From contig VINJ01000001.1 in the NCBI GenBank assembly GCA_013376735.1, positions 2,480,001-2,544,000 of the forward strand: a DNA stretch of 64,000 nt, in the 5' to 3' direction. Source of the DNA: a bacterium Scap17. GTDB lineage: Bacteria; Pseudomonadota; Gammaproteobacteria; Pseudomonadales; Halomonadaceae. Under the pieces are notes generated by a model. The model was not told the DNA's origin and searched no databases. It saw only the letters and a list, made by a program, of their open reading frames with translations. The translations under genes and the position numbers were made by a program. Shown here one piece after another: positions 1-8,547 of the stretch; position 1 is the first letter of the stretch, and the number at the start of each line of letters is the position of its first letter.

Positions 1-73
1 GGATTTCGCCGCCGAGCGCCTGCGCGCCAATCCCGTACTGAATCCCTCACCGTCAGCGCGATTGACCGACTGA
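1..73 (+). CDS. Possible C-terminal tail of a gene starting before the window
   Basis: An open frame enters from the left edge and stops at a TGA at 71-73. The readable tail is about 23 residues and ends in SARLTD. It is too short for family assignment. Codon use is ordinary for this GC-rich genome, but an open frame this short could be chance. It would converge on the LysR gene that follows. Confidence 0.35.
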   Translation, partial: DFAAERLRANPVLNPSPSARLTD

Positions 74-79
74 GCCTGC

Positions 80-1000
80 CTATGGCGGGTTGAAGGCCGC
101 CATGTCCTCACGCAGCAAACCAAGCAGCCGATTGGCACCGACGCTCAGTTGCCGACCCAGTCGGCTGATCAGTTGCACATGGGGTGTGACGAACTGAGCT
201 TCCTGCAACGGAATGCGGCACAGCCGTCCAGCATCGACCTCCTCAGCCACCACGAAATCCGGCAGCAGGGTCACGCCGCCCTGCAGCGCGAACTGCTTGA
301 GCATCGCCAGCGCGTTGCAGGTGAGCGTCGGGCTCAGCATCACCCCGGCCTGATACTCCGCCTGGGCGACAATCTGACGGATGCCGAACGACACCTCCGG
401 CAGCGCCAGGGCATGGCCCTCGAGCGCCGCCAGCGTCAGTGGCTTGCGTGGATCCTGGGTCTGACGTGCCAGAGGGTGCTCGGGATTGACCACCGCACAC
501 ACCGGCTGCGGCCGCGAGGCATGCGTGCGGATCTTGGGATCGCGTGTCGGATGGAACACAAGTCCGAGATGCGCCTCGTCCTCGACGACCTGACGGATCA
601 CTTCATTGGTCCCGCACAGATTCACCTTGAGCTCGATGCCCGGATGGCGGGCGGAGAAACGGCTCAAGGGCCCTGCCAGCCCCTCGATGAACCCCTCACC
701 GATCGCCAGCACCAGCGAGCCGCTCTGCAGTCCCTTCAATGACTGCAATGACTCCAGCAACACCTCCTGCTGGGCCAGACGCTCACGGTAATACTCCAGC
801 ACTCGCTCGCCGGCCTCGGTGGGCTTGACCCCGCGGCGATGACGCTCCAGCAGCGGCATGCCCAGCTCATGCTCCAGCTGGGAAATCTGACGACTGACCG
901 CCGACGGCGCCACATTCAGGAAATCCGCCGCCGCACGCACACTGCCAAGCCTTGCAGCCTCATGAAAGTGACGGATACGCCGCTCCTGCACCAGACTCAT
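80..1000 (-). CDS. LysR-family transcriptional regulator
   Basis: About 306 residues, the usual LysR length. Residues 1-65 form the winged helix-turn-helix, with the typical helix signature AADFLNVAPSAVSRQISQLE. The rest is the periplasmic-binding-like effector domain. The start is ambiguous: GTG at 1003 and ATG at 1000 lie in frame side by side, and a GGAGG on the minus strand is better spaced for the ATG. It diverges from the dehydrogenase pair at 1129-3618, the usual position of a LysR activator relative to its targets, so I infer that it controls them. The inducer cannot be read from sequence. Confidence 0.9.
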   Translation of the reverse strand: MSLVQERRIRHFHEAARLGSVRAAADFLNVAPSAVSRQISQLEHELGMPLLERHRRGVKPTEAGERVLEYYRERLAQQEVLLESLQSLKGLQSGSLVLAIGEGFIEGLAGPLSRFSARHPGIELKVNLCGTNEVIRQVVEDEAHLGLVFHPTRDPKIRTHASRPQPVCAVVNPEHPLARQTQDPRKPLTLAALEGHALALPEVSFGIRQIVAQAEYQAGVMLSPTLTCNALAMLKQFALQGGVTLLPDFVVAEEVDAGRLCRIPLQEAQFVTPHVQLISRLGRQLSVGANRLLGLLREDMAAFNPP

Positions 1001-1003
1001 CAC

Positions 1004-1128
1004 GCCTCCAGCATTGCCTTGAAGGCAACATTATAGTGAATTCGGGATTATTGCTGGAACACAGAAGCGCTGTCCATACTCGAGTCACCGGGTAGTACTC
1101 CCCCTTTCACCACGACAGGCACACCACA
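1004..1128. promoter_or_regulatory. Divergent promoter region between LysR gene and dehydrogenase operon
   Basis: This 125-base gap separates the divergent LysR and dehydrogenase genes. It contains an AT-rich stretch around 1028-1053 with an imperfect dyad centred on GAATTC (1039-1044), flanked by ATTATAG on the left and GGATTATT on the right. That is the size and symmetry expected of a LysR site, but no exact T-N11-A dyad stands out, so the site is an inference from position. Confidence 0.35.
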
Positions 1129-2049
1129 ATGACAACAACCGTCGGTGTCATCGGCCTGGGCAACATGGGTGGCGGCATGGCCGCCACACTTGCTCGCCAT
1201 GACTTCCCCGTCTTCGGGTTCGATCTCTCACAGGCTGCGCGTGACAAGGCCGCTGCGGCAGGCGTCACACCGGTCAGTTCACTGGCAGAGCTGCTGGACA
1301 GGATCGACGTCGTAATCCTCTCGCTGCCCAAGGCAGAGCAGGTAGAGCAGCTATGTCTGGGCAAGGAAGGCGCACAGGAAGAGGATCAAGACGCCACTCG
1401 TCTCCTTACGCTGGGCAAGCCCGGCCTGATCGTGATCGACACCACTACCTCGACTCCCGAGACCAGTCGCAGGGTGGCGGCGGCGCTGGCGACTCGTGGT
1501 ATCGACTTCATCGATGCCCCGGTGTCCGGCGGCCCCAAGGGCGCGGCGAGTGGCAGCATGTCGATGGTGATCGGCGCCGAGGAGGAAGTGCTGGCCCGCG
1601 CCATGCCGGTACTGGAAGCCATGAGCGGCAGCCGCGTACACGTTGGCAGCTGTGGTGCGGGCAACGTCGCCAAGATCGCCAACAACATGCTCGCGGCCTG
1701 TCATCTGATCAGCACGGCGGAGGCCGTCAGCATGGCCGCCAAGGCAGGCGTATCGCCGGAGAAATTGCTGGAAGGCGTGAATGCGGGCTCGGGACGCAGC
1801 GGCGCGAGTCAGGTCATGTTCCCCAGCTGGGTGATCAACCAGGCCTATGATTCCGGCTTCACCATGGGCCTGATGCGCAAGGATGTCGGGCTGGCCAGTG
1901 ATCTGACGGCAGAACTGGGGCTGGCGCTTCCGCTCTCCAGTACCGTCGCGCAGCTCTGGGATGAGAGCCGCGCGACGCTGGATGACAGCGAAGACTTCTG
2001 CGCCATTGTGCAACGCACTGACCCGACCCTCTTTGGCCACGGAGAATAA
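1129..2049 (+). CDS. 3-hydroxyisobutyrate dehydrogenase-family NAD(P)-dependent oxidoreductase
   Basis: 306 residues of the beta-hydroxyacid dehydrogenase family. The N-terminus has the dinucleotide-binding motif GLGNMGGGMA. The substrate signature DAPVSGGPKGA lies near residues 131-141, and the catalytic lysine sits in GNVAKIANNML. These enzymes oxidise a 3-hydroxy acid to the semialdehyde. The aldehyde dehydrogenase gene starts 3 bases after the stop, which suggests a two-step hydroxyacid-to-acid route. A small acidic insert (GAQEEDQD) around residue 83 is unusual. The substrate is unknown: hydroxyisobutyrate, threonate, tartronate and sulfonate relatives all use this fold. Confidence 0.88.
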   Translation: MTTTVGVIGLGNMGGGMAATLARHDFPVFGFDLSQAARDKAAAAGVTPVSSLAELLDRIDVVILSLPKAEQVEQLCLGKEGAQEEDQDATRLLTLGKPGLIVIDTTTSTPETSRRVAAALATRGIDFIDAPVSGGPKGAASGSMSMVIGAEEEVLARAMPVLEAMSGSRVHVGSCGAGNVAKIANNMLAACHLISTAEAVSMAAKAGVSPEKLLEGVNAGSGRSGASQVMFPSWVINQAYDSGFTMGLMRKDVGLASDLTAELGLALPLSSTVAQLWDESRATLDDSEDFCAIVQRTDPTLFGHGE

Positions 2050-2052
2050 GCC

Positions 2053-3618
2053 ATGCTGACCCAGAACATGACCCCGACCTCCCCGATCGCTAAGCGCATC
2101 GCCGAGCTGATGCAGAATTTTCAGAACGGCAGCCAGCCTCATGACGACAACTTTGTCATCAGCAGCCTGATCGGTGGTGAGTTCATCACCGGCACGGGTG
2201 AGCCCATCGAGGTGCGCAACGCCCAGGATGACAGCCTGATGCTGTCCTTCCCGGATGCCGATGCGTCTCAGGTCGCGCTCGCCAACGCCGCCACGCGCCA
2301 GGCACAACCGCAGTGGGCCGCCATGACCGCCCAGGCACGTGGGCGCGTCATCTATCAGGTAGGGACCTTGATTCGCGAACAGGCCGAGGCGCTGGCCGAA
2401 CTCGAGGCGCTGAGCGCCAACAAGCCGATTCGCGATGCGCGTGTCGAGGTGGCCAAGGTCGCCGAGATGTTCGAGTACTACGCGGGCTGGGCAGATAAGC
2501 TGCACGGCGAGGTGATTCCGGTCCCGACCTCGCACCTCAACTACGTCACCTACGAGCCGCTGGGCACCGTGCTGCAGATCACGCCATGGAATGCCCCCAT
2601 CTTCACCGCCGGCTGGCAGGTAGCCCCGGCCATCACCGCCGGCAATGCGGTGATCCTCAAGCCCTCGGAGCTGACGGCGCTGTCCTCGCTGGCCCTCGGT
2701 GTGTTGATCGAGCGCGCCGGCGTGCCACGCGGACTGGTCAACATCATCGCAGGCTACGGCCATACCATTGGCCAGGCCTTCATCGCCGAGGGCGACATCC
2801 GCAAGGTGGTGTTCGTCGGCTCGCCCGCGACTGGCCGCCACATCGCCACCGCCGCGGCGCAGCGCTGCATTCCCAGCGTGCTGGAGCTGGGCGGCAAGTC
2901 GGCCAACATCGTCTTCGAGGATGCCGATCTCGAGGTGGCACTACGTGGTGCCCAGGCGGCCATCTTCTCCGGCGCTGGTCAAAGCTGCGTGTCGGGTTCG
3001 CGCCTGCTGGTACAGGCCTCGATCTTCGAGAAGTTCACCACTGCACTGGCCGAGGCCGCCACGCAATTCACCCTCGGTGATCCTCAGGACCCGGCGACCC
3101 AGATCGGCCCGATCAACAACGCCAAGCAATACCAACATGTGACGTCGATGCTTGCCGGCGCCATCGAGGACGGCGCGCGTCTCGCCGATGGCTCAGCAGA
3201 CCCCATCCCGGACACCGGCGGCTATCATGTCGCGCCGACGGTACTGCTGGGCGACAACGCCATGGCCTGCGCACAGGAAGAGATCTTCGGCCCGGTCGTG
3301 GTGGCCATACCGTTCGAGGAGGAAGCCGACGCCATCCGCATCGCCAACGACAGTCGCTTCGGACTGGCCGGCGCCGTCTGGACGCGCGACGTCGGCCGCG
3401 CCCACCGCGTGGCACGCCAGGTACGTGCCGGCACCTTCTGGGTCAATGGCTACAAGACCATTCACGTCAGCTCGCCCTTCGGCGGCTACGGCGAGAGTGG
3501 CTATGGCCGCTCCTCAGGGCTGGATGCGCTGCGTGAATACAGCGAAGTGAAGAGCGTGTGGGTCGAGACGGCTGCCGAGCCCGCCGCCAGCTTCGGCTAT
3601 GGGGCGAGTCTAGAGTAG
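2053..3618 (+). CDS. NAD(P)-dependent aldehyde dehydrogenase
   Basis: 521 residues, a full-length aldehyde dehydrogenase. The catalytic glutamate is in LELGGKSANIVFEDADL and the catalytic cysteine in GAGQSCVSGSR. The C-terminal signature SPFGGYGESGYGRSSG is present. The start at 2053 has GGAG at 2041-2044, inside the end of the preceding gene, so the two genes are translationally coupled. It probably oxidises the aldehyde made by the neighbouring hydroxyacid dehydrogenase, but it is not closely recognisable as a characterised betaine-aldehyde or methylmalonate-semialdehyde enzyme. Confidence 0.9.
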   Translation: MLTQNMTPTSPIAKRIAELMQNFQNGSQPHDDNFVISSLIGGEFITGTGEPIEVRNAQDDSLMLSFPDADASQVALANAATRQAQPQWAAMTAQARGRVIYQVGTLIREQAEALAELEALSANKPIRDARVEVAKVAEMFEYYAGWADKLHGEVIPVPTSHLNYVTYEPLGTVLQITPWNAPIFTAGWQVAPAITAGNAVILKPSELTALSSLALGVLIERAGVPRGLVNIIAGYGHTIGQAFIAEGDIRKVVFVGSPATGRHIATAAAQRCIPSVLELGGKSANIVFEDADLEVALRGAQAAIFSGAGQSCVSGSRLLVQASIFEKFTTALAEAATQFTLGDPQDPATQIGPINNAKQYQHVTSMLAGAIEDGARLADGSADPIPDTGGYHVAPTVLLGDNAMACAQEEIFGPVVVAIPFEEEADAIRIANDSRFGLAGAVWTRDVGRAHRVARQVRAGTFWVNGYKTIHVSSPFGGYGESGYGRSSGLDALREYSEVKSVWVETAAEPAASFGYGASLE

Positions 3619-3728
3619 CAAGATAGCGTCGTGTTGCCTGTCAGCTGGGCAGCACTCAAGACACGCAGTGGTTGACGGGATGCATGGCCTTGAAAAGTCC
3701 TGCATCCTTGCTCCCTCCCCGCATGACA

Positions 3729-3768
3729 CCGCAAGGCGCCGTGGATTTCCCACCACGGTGCCTTGCGG
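3729..3768 (+). terminator. Hairpin after the dehydrogenase operon
   Basis: The arms 3729-3744 and 3753-3768 pair over 16 positions with one G-T wobble around an 8-base loop. Only a short T run follows, so termination strength is uncertain. Confidence 0.6.
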
Positions 3769-3842
3769 CGTTTGACGGCTTGCGCCAGCATCGACTTCTG
3801 ATTTCCGACTTCCGAGTTCTGAGTCCCGGCATCGCGGCCAGT

Positions 3843-3896
3843 GGCAAGCAGTACTCCCGTGGCAAGCAGTACTCTCGTGACAAGCAGTACTCCCGA
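3843..3896 (+). repeat. Three tandem 18-bp repeats
   Basis: Units at 3843-3860, 3861-3878 and 3879-3896 share the form GRCAAGCAGTACTCYCGW, with one or two changes between copies. The core CAGTACTCCCGT recurs once in another gene-free stretch, at 20092-20103. The repeat lies just upstream of the decayed hydrolase. Its origin may be slippage. Confidence 0.8.
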
Positions 3897-3940
3897 GACA
3901 AGGCATTCGTCCATCGCCCCGACGACTCAAGGATACGTGA

Positions 3941-4289
3941 ATGCGCGTCAAGACCGACTTCCCCCCATCGCGTCCGCGAGATCGAGCACACGCTGATTCC
4001 GCTCTCGGACGGCACCCGGCTGGCCGCCAGAATCTGGCTGCCGCAAGATGCGGATCGCACGCGTGCCGAGATCGTCTGGCACTACCATGCCGGACGTGGT
4101 CAGCACGGGCGTGACAGTGCGCTTGGCGAGACCACCCCGGGCCAGTTCGACGTCCGTGTCGAGAGCCACTACCGCATGCGCTGCGACGCCGAGAACTTCT
4201 ATCTCGAAGCCGAGCAGATCGCCTGGCAAGACGACGAGGAGGTCCACCGACGTGGCTGGCAGCGTACAGTGCCGAGATCATCGGTCTGA
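3941..4289 (+). pseudogene. Decayed CocE/NonD-family (peptidase S15-like) hydrolase remnant
   Basis: The start ATG at 3941 follows AAGGA and encodes MRVKTDFP. The family-typical continuation VREIEHTLIPLSDGTRLAA lies in a different frame. Removing one C from the run of six at about 3959-3965 restores a continuous reading, so there is a 1-base frameshift. The N-terminal part ends near IWLPQDAD. Without any catalytic serine region, the sequence then resembles the far C-terminal jelly-roll of the same family (RVESHYRMRCDAENFYLEAEQ). Family members are usually 550-700 residues; under 120 remain. This is a gene with a frameshift and a large internal deletion. The identification rests on recognising both ends. 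Confidence 0.75.
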
Positions 4290-4298
4290 GACGCCCGC

Positions 4299-5237
4299 TC
4301 AAGCGCCTGGCGCATACCTGTCCTGCGAGCGTTGCTGCCAGGACGCCAGCTCCGCCGCCAGATAGGGCATGAAGCGCTGCCCCTGACGCGAGACGGGATG
4401 AAAGCGCGAGGTGACCAGCGCGATGTCAAGGGTGATGCTCGGTGTGAAAGGCACGATGCGTATATGGCAATCGTGGCGCGCCAGCATCGCCTCCGCCGTC
4501 ACCGGATCGATCAGCGCGATCCCCAGCCCTTCATTGACGAGCATCGCGACCGAGGGAAACAGATGGGTCTCGATGCTCGCCTGCAGTGTCATGCCGACCT
4601 GCTGGAAGGCCCGCGCGAGTTTCAGCGTGCTCTGATGATGCTGGTCCAGCGTGATGATGGTTTCCCCGGCCAGGTCCGCAGGGCCCAGTGACGTCTTCTC
4701 GGCGAGAGGGTTGTCTTCTGGAACTGCAAGCGCCATGCACAGCCGGTACTCCTCGAGTATCAGCTCATCGATGGCGGCGTCCGACTCGATCACGCCGAGA
4801 TCGAACTGGCCCTCAGCGACCCACTCGGCGATCTTGCGCGAACTGAAGGTCTGCAACGACAAACGACTGTCGGGAAAATCGACAAGATAGCGCGCCATCA
4901 CTCGAGGCATCACCGTGGGAGACAGCCCCGGCATCGACGCCACGGTGAGCTTTCCGGCATGGCCGTCACGCAGTCCATCGGTCAACTCATCAAGGTGGCC
5001 CACCGAGGCCAGCACCTTATCGACCCCTTCGGCCAGATGGACGGCCTCCGGCGTCAACTGGGTACCGTAGTGGTTGCGGCGAAAGAGCAGAAAGCCGACT
5101 TCACTTTCCAGATTGGTGATCGCCGTGCTCACCGCGGGCTGGGTGATGGCCAGGCGACGCGCTGCCTGGGAAAGACTGCCCGTACGTACCACCTCCTGAA
5201 AGATCTGCAATTGACGCAGGTTGTGCCTGAGTTTCAT
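4299..5237 (-). CDS. LysR-family transcriptional regulator
   Basis: 312 residues from the ATG at 5237, which begins MKLRHNLRQLQIFQEV. A longer reading to 5300 adds 21 residues that do not fit the family. The helix-turn-helix is at residues 15-60, with RLAITQPAVSTAITNLE. It is divergent from the symporter gene at 5441 and presumably regulates that operon. The effector domain is intact to the C-terminus. Confidence 0.9.
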   Translation of the reverse strand: MKLRHNLRQLQIFQEVVRTGSLSQAARRLAITQPAVSTAITNLESEVGFLLFRRNHYGTQLTPEAVHLAEGVDKVLASVGHLDELTDGLRDGHAGKLTVASMPGLSPTVMPRVMARYLVDFPDSRLSLQTFSSRKIAEWVAEGQFDLGVIESDAAIDELILEEYRLCMALAVPEDNPLAEKTSLGPADLAGETIITLDQHHQSTLKLARAFQQVGMTLQASIETHLFPSVAMLVNEGLGIALIDPVTAEAMLARHDCHIRIVPFTPSITLDIALVTSRFHPVSRQGQRFMPYLAAELASWQQRSQDRYAPGA

Positions 5238-5342
5238 GACGGCTGGGCTCTCATCTGATGGCAGGGCTCTTGTGGCAGAGCTCTCGCGGCGAGGCCTCAT
5301 GCCCGGATTCTCGAGACTAGCCTTTCTCGGGCAGACTCTAAA

Positions 5343-5383
5343 TTGTTCTTATGACTTAATAGATCGCCTTTAGTTGTGCTTAT
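5343..5383. promoter_or_regulatory. Direct repeat TTGTKCTTAT in the LysR/symporter intergenic region
   Basis: TTGTTCTTAT (5343-5352) and TTGTGCTTAT (5374-5383) are spaced 31 bases apart, close to three helical turns. They lie between the divergent LysR gene and the symporter. They may be two regulator half-sites or overlapping promoter elements. Only the repetition is seen; the role is inferred. Confidence 0.4.
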
Positions 5384-5440
5384 ACCCTCTGTGGGAGGAA
5401 GCTGACCAGACCCTCATAACCAACAACAAAGGGCCACACA

Positions 5441-6868
5441 ATGCATATGATCGACCTCATGGGGCTATTGCTGTATTTCGCGATACTGCTCTACATCGGC
5501 TACCGCAGCGCCAAGAAGACCTCCAGCAGTGCCGACTTCGCCGTCGCTGGCAACAAGATCATCTGGCCGGTGCTGTTCGCCACGCTCGCTGCCTCCTTCC
5601 TCGGCGGGGGGGCCTCGATGGGTCGCGCCGGCAAGGCCTTCGATGAAGGCTACGCCTTCATGTTCGCGGCCTCTGCCTTCCCCATCGCCACCATCATTGC
5701 AGGTCTCTACATCGCACCGCGCCTCAAGCGCTATGCGGGTGCCCAGACGGTTGGGGACATCATGGCGCACCACTATGGCCGCAGTGCTCGCCTGCTGACC
5801 GGCGTCTTCTCGCTGATCTTCTGCGTCGGCATCCTCGGGGCTCAGGCGCTGGCCATCGGCACCGTCTTCAATGCCATCTTGGGCATCGACATCAGCACCG
5901 GCATCCTGATCGGCATGGCAGTGGTGCTGGTGTACTCCACGGCCGGTGGCATGTGGGCCGTGATCCAGACGGATGTGGTGCAGTTCGTGATGCTCGCCGT
6001 CTTCCTGCCCATCACCATGATCGTCGGGCTCGACAAGATCGGTGGCCCCGATGCCTTGATCGCCGCGCTACCCAGCGAGCACTTCAGCCTCATGGGCGAT
6101 TACACGCCGCTGATGTTCATCAGTATCTTCATCGCCTTCCTGCTCGGCGAGACCCTCGTCCCGCCCTACACCCAGCGCGCCCTGTCGGCACCGGATTCCC
6201 GTCATGCCAAGATCGGCTACTCGCTGGCCGGTGGCTTCGGTCTGCTGTTCTATGCCGTCAGCTCCACCATCGGCCTGATCGCGCTGGTGCTCTATCCGCA
6301 GATCTCGCCGGATCAAGCCATGCCGGAACTGATTCGCGACGCCCTGCCGCTGGGCCTGACCGGCCTGGTGCTCGCCTCACTGCTGGCCGTGGTGATGTCG
6401 ACGGCGGATTCCTACCTGAACTCGGCAGCGGTCATCTTCGTGACCGACATCTACAAGCCCTTCCTCAACCCCGCCATGTCCGGCAAGCAGCAGCTGTGGA
6501 TCGAGCGCGGCGTCAACCTCGCCATCGGCATCGGCGCCATCGTCTTCGCGCTCTACGCCACCTCGATCATCGATGCACTGCTGCTGAGCTACGCGCTGTG
6601 GGCACCGACCATCCTGCTGCCGTTCATCTTCGCGGTGCTGTTCAAGATCCGCTGCAAGCGTGCCGGCATCGCCGCGATGCTCGCCGGGGCACTGGCCACC
6701 AGCATCTGGAAGTGGAGCAGCCTGGAGCTCGAGGCATTAAGCGGCATCACGCCGCTGATCGCCGGCGTCATCGCCAATATCGTGGTCTTCACCCTTGTCT
6801 ATCAGTTCTTGAACGCGGCGCCGGATCACAACGGCAAGAATGCCCCGACCCAGCCCACCCACTCCTGA
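5441..6868 (+). CDS. Sodium:solute symporter (SSS family)
   Basis: 475 residues, almost entirely hydrophobic, with about 12-13 membrane segments, the layout of the SSS family (PutP/PanF relatives). The conserved early stretch GYRSAKKTSSSADFAVAGN and the glycine-rich SFLGGGASMG are typical. It would import an organic solute with Na+ across the inner membrane. It is followed after 10 bases by a 31-codon membrane peptide gene and then by an FAD amine/amino-acid dehydrogenase, so the substrate is probably an amino acid or related amine. The exact substrate cannot be read. Confidence 0.88.
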   Translation: MHMIDLMGLLLYFAILLYIGYRSAKKTSSSADFAVAGNKIIWPVLFATLAASFLGGGASMGRAGKAFDEGYAFMFAASAFPIATIIAGLYIAPRLKRYAGAQTVGDIMAHHYGRSARLLTGVFSLIFCVGILGAQALAIGTVFNAILGIDISTGILIGMAVVLVYSTAGGMWAVIQTDVVQFVMLAVFLPITMIVGLDKIGGPDALIAALPSEHFSLMGDYTPLMFISIFIAFLLGETLVPPYTQRALSAPDSRHAKIGYSLAGGFGLLFYAVSSTIGLIALVLYPQISPDQAMPELIRDALPLGLTGLVLASLLAVVMSTADSYLNSAAVIFVTDIYKPFLNPAMSGKQQLWIERGVNLAIGIGAIVFALYATSIIDALLLSYALWAPTILLPFIFAVLFKIRCKRAGIAAMLAGALATSIWKWSSLELEALSGITPLIAGVIANIVVFTLVYQFLNAAPDHNGKNAPTQPTHS

Positions 6869-6878
6869 GGACCTGACC

Positions 6879-6974
6879 ATGTTCGGATTGACCCTGTATG
6901 TGATCTGCCTGCTGAGCATCCTCACTGCCGTGGGCATCGCCATCGCCTCCTGGAAGTTCTACCGCGACAACTGA
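6879..6974 (+). CDS. 31-residue single-span membrane peptide, probable transporter small subunit
   Basis: ATG at 6879 to TGA at 6972-6974, 31 codons. The product has one hydrophobic helix (about residues 2-24) and a charged tail, KFYRDN. It starts 10 bases after the symporter stop and is preceded by GAGG at 6867-6870. Very short single-span proteins beside symporters are known as accessory subunits (for example, the small subunit of methionine/alanine NSS transporters), and this one has that look. It is real if translation is confirmed; codon use fits a coding sequence. Confidence 0.65.
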   Translation: MFGLTLYVICLLSILTAVGIAIASWKFYRDN

Positions 6975-7114
6975 GCCACCGGCAGGGTCTGCAACGCTCG
7001 GCCCAAGGTCACCCAAGGCCCCGTCGTGCCCTTGTCATGGCCCTGCCACCGTCTTCATCACGCCGAGCATGCCGGGTAACCCGCCCGGCACGCTCGGTCA
7101 AGAGAGTCCACGCG

Positions 7115-8401
7115 ATGACCCCGCAATCCCCTGCCGCCGAAGCGGCGAGTCACGCCAGCATTGCCGTCATTGGCGCCGGCATCATTGGCCTCGCGACCTG
7201 CCGCGCCTTGCAGGCACGTGGCTATCACGTTCATTTGTATGACCCGAAGCCCGTCGGCGAAGGCACTTCCTTCGGCAACGCGGGTCTGATCGCCAACTAC
7301 GCCACCTCGCCGATGGCCAACGGCGATACCCTGCGCCAACTGCCGGGCCAGCTGCTGAGCAGGCAGCCCTCCCTTGGCATCGCCCTGCGCCACACCCCTG
7401 CCCTAGCGGACTTCGGCTGGCGCTTCCTCAAGGCGGCAACGCCCACCAATTTCCAGCGCCACAAGTCAGATCTGATCGCCCTGCTGGCCAATGCCGTCGA
7501 GCGACAGCATGCCCTGATCGATGATCTTCAGGCCCACACATCCGCACCACTTTTCCAGCAGCACGGCTGCCTACAGATCCAACGCGACACCGCCATCACC
7601 CCGGCAGCGCTGGAGACGATGGCCCGAGCGAAGCGACATGACGGGGTCGAATGTCAGGCACTGAGCGCAAACCAGCTGCGAGATCTGGAACCGTCGCTCA
7701 ACTCGAAGGGACTGGCAGGCGGCCTCTACTATCCTGACACCCGCCACCTCACCAGCCCACTGTCACTCAGTCGCCAACTCTACGCACAGCTGAAAGAAGG
7801 CGGCCTGGAGTGGACGGCGCAGCAGGTTGACACCCTCACGCCGCTTTCCAGTGGTGGTTGGCGCATCAACACCGCCGCCACCTCGCAGGAGGCCTCGCAT
7901 GTGGTGATCTGCGCCGGCATCGCGAGCAATACGCTGCTGACGGGGCTCGGCAAGCGACTGCCGGTGGTCAGCGAGCGCGGCTATCACATCGAACTCGCCA
8001 CCTCACTGCCACTCTCACGCCCGGTGGGTTGGCTGGCGCATCACTTCTACGCCTCGCCCATGGCCGAAGGGATACGCCTGGCGGGCACCACCGAATTCTG
8101 CGCGCCCTCGCGTCCCGCATCGTCACAACGCTGGCAAGCCCTGAAGCAATGGGGCGAGACACTCTTCGGTCAGCCGCTGGACGTCGCCAGCCACTGGATG
8201 GGCGTGCGCCACTCCACCCCTGATGGCCTGCCGGTAGTGGGCGAAATGCCCGGCTGCCCCGGCCTGCTACTCGCCTACGGGCACGGCCACCTGGGCCTGA
8301 CACTCTCGGACGAGACGGGCGATCTGGTGGCACGCACAGTGGCGCACGAGCCCCTGCCGGAATACGCGCGCAGCCTGTCGCCCGCCAGGTTCTGCCAATG
8401 A
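7115..8401 (+). CDS. FAD-dependent D-amino-acid dehydrogenase-like oxidoreductase (DadA family)
   Basis: 428 residues from the ATG at 7115, chosen because the upstream extension is not family-like. The Rossmann motif is IAVIGAGIIGLATCRAL near residues 16-32. The C-terminal FAD signature (TPDGLPVVGEMPG, then GHGHLGLTLS) is typical of DadA, D-hydroxyproline and sarcosine-oxidase-like dehydrogenases. It would oxidise an amino or imino acid at the inner face of the membrane and pass electrons to the respiratory chain. It sits downstream of the symporter and small peptide in one direction, suggesting uptake followed by oxidation of the same compound. Confidence 0.85.
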   Translation: MTPQSPAAEAASHASIAVIGAGIIGLATCRALQARGYHVHLYDPKPVGEGTSFGNAGLIANYATSPMANGDTLRQLPGQLLSRQPSLGIALRHTPALADFGWRFLKAATPTNFQRHKSDLIALLANAVERQHALIDDLQAHTSAPLFQQHGCLQIQRDTAITPAALETMARAKRHDGVECQALSANQLRDLEPSLNSKGLAGGLYYPDTRHLTSPLSLSRQLYAQLKEGGLEWTAQQVDTLTPLSSGGWRINTAATSQEASHVVICAGIASNTLLTGLGKRLPVVSERGYHIELATSLPLSRPVGWLAHHFYASPMAEGIRLAGTTEFCAPSRPASSQRWQALKQWGETLFGQPLDVASHWMGVRHSTPDGLPVVGEMPGCPGLLLAYGHGHLGLTLSDETGDLVARTVAHEPLPEYARSLSPARFCQ

Positions 8402-8465
8402 TCCCGCTGCCCTGAGCAAGCAGGACGACACCCTTGCCCCTGAAGACGAAAGCCCCTGAAGACGA

Positions 8466-8497
8466 AAGCCCCTGACAGGCGAACCTGTCAGGGGCTT
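8466..8497. terminator. Strong bidirectional hairpin terminator
   Basis: A 14-bp perfect stem (8466-8479 with 8484-8497) around a CGAA tetraloop lies between convergent genes and can serve both. The short unit AAGCCCCTGA occurs in tandem copies just before it. Confidence 0.85.
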
Positions 8498-8547
8498 CTT
8501 GCGTCAGAGCTTCTGCTTACAGAAGGTGAAGAGAAAATTTCCCTTCC

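Larger units (their letters stand above)
3619..3940. other. Gene-free stretch with terminator hairpin and tandem repeat
   Basis: This 322-base gap holds a terminator-like hairpin (3729-3768), a stretch of short quasi-repeats of the TTCYGA type (about 3796-3822) and three tandem 18-base units (3843-3896). No convincing gene is present. It leads into the decayed hydrolase at 3941. Confidence 0.6.

Noticed and set aside
1351-2841. 496-codon minus-strand frame opposite the dehydrogenase genes
   Set aside because: It crosses two real genes on the other strand and shows no recognisable domain.
3843-3896. Possible CRISPR array
   Set aside because: The 18-bp units are directly adjacent without spacers, and no cas genes exist in the window.
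3672-4289. A 205-residue intact protein
   Set aside because: The N-terminal 90 residues translate the hairpin and the tandem repeats. Only the part from about 3970 on resembles a protein family, and that is a remnant.
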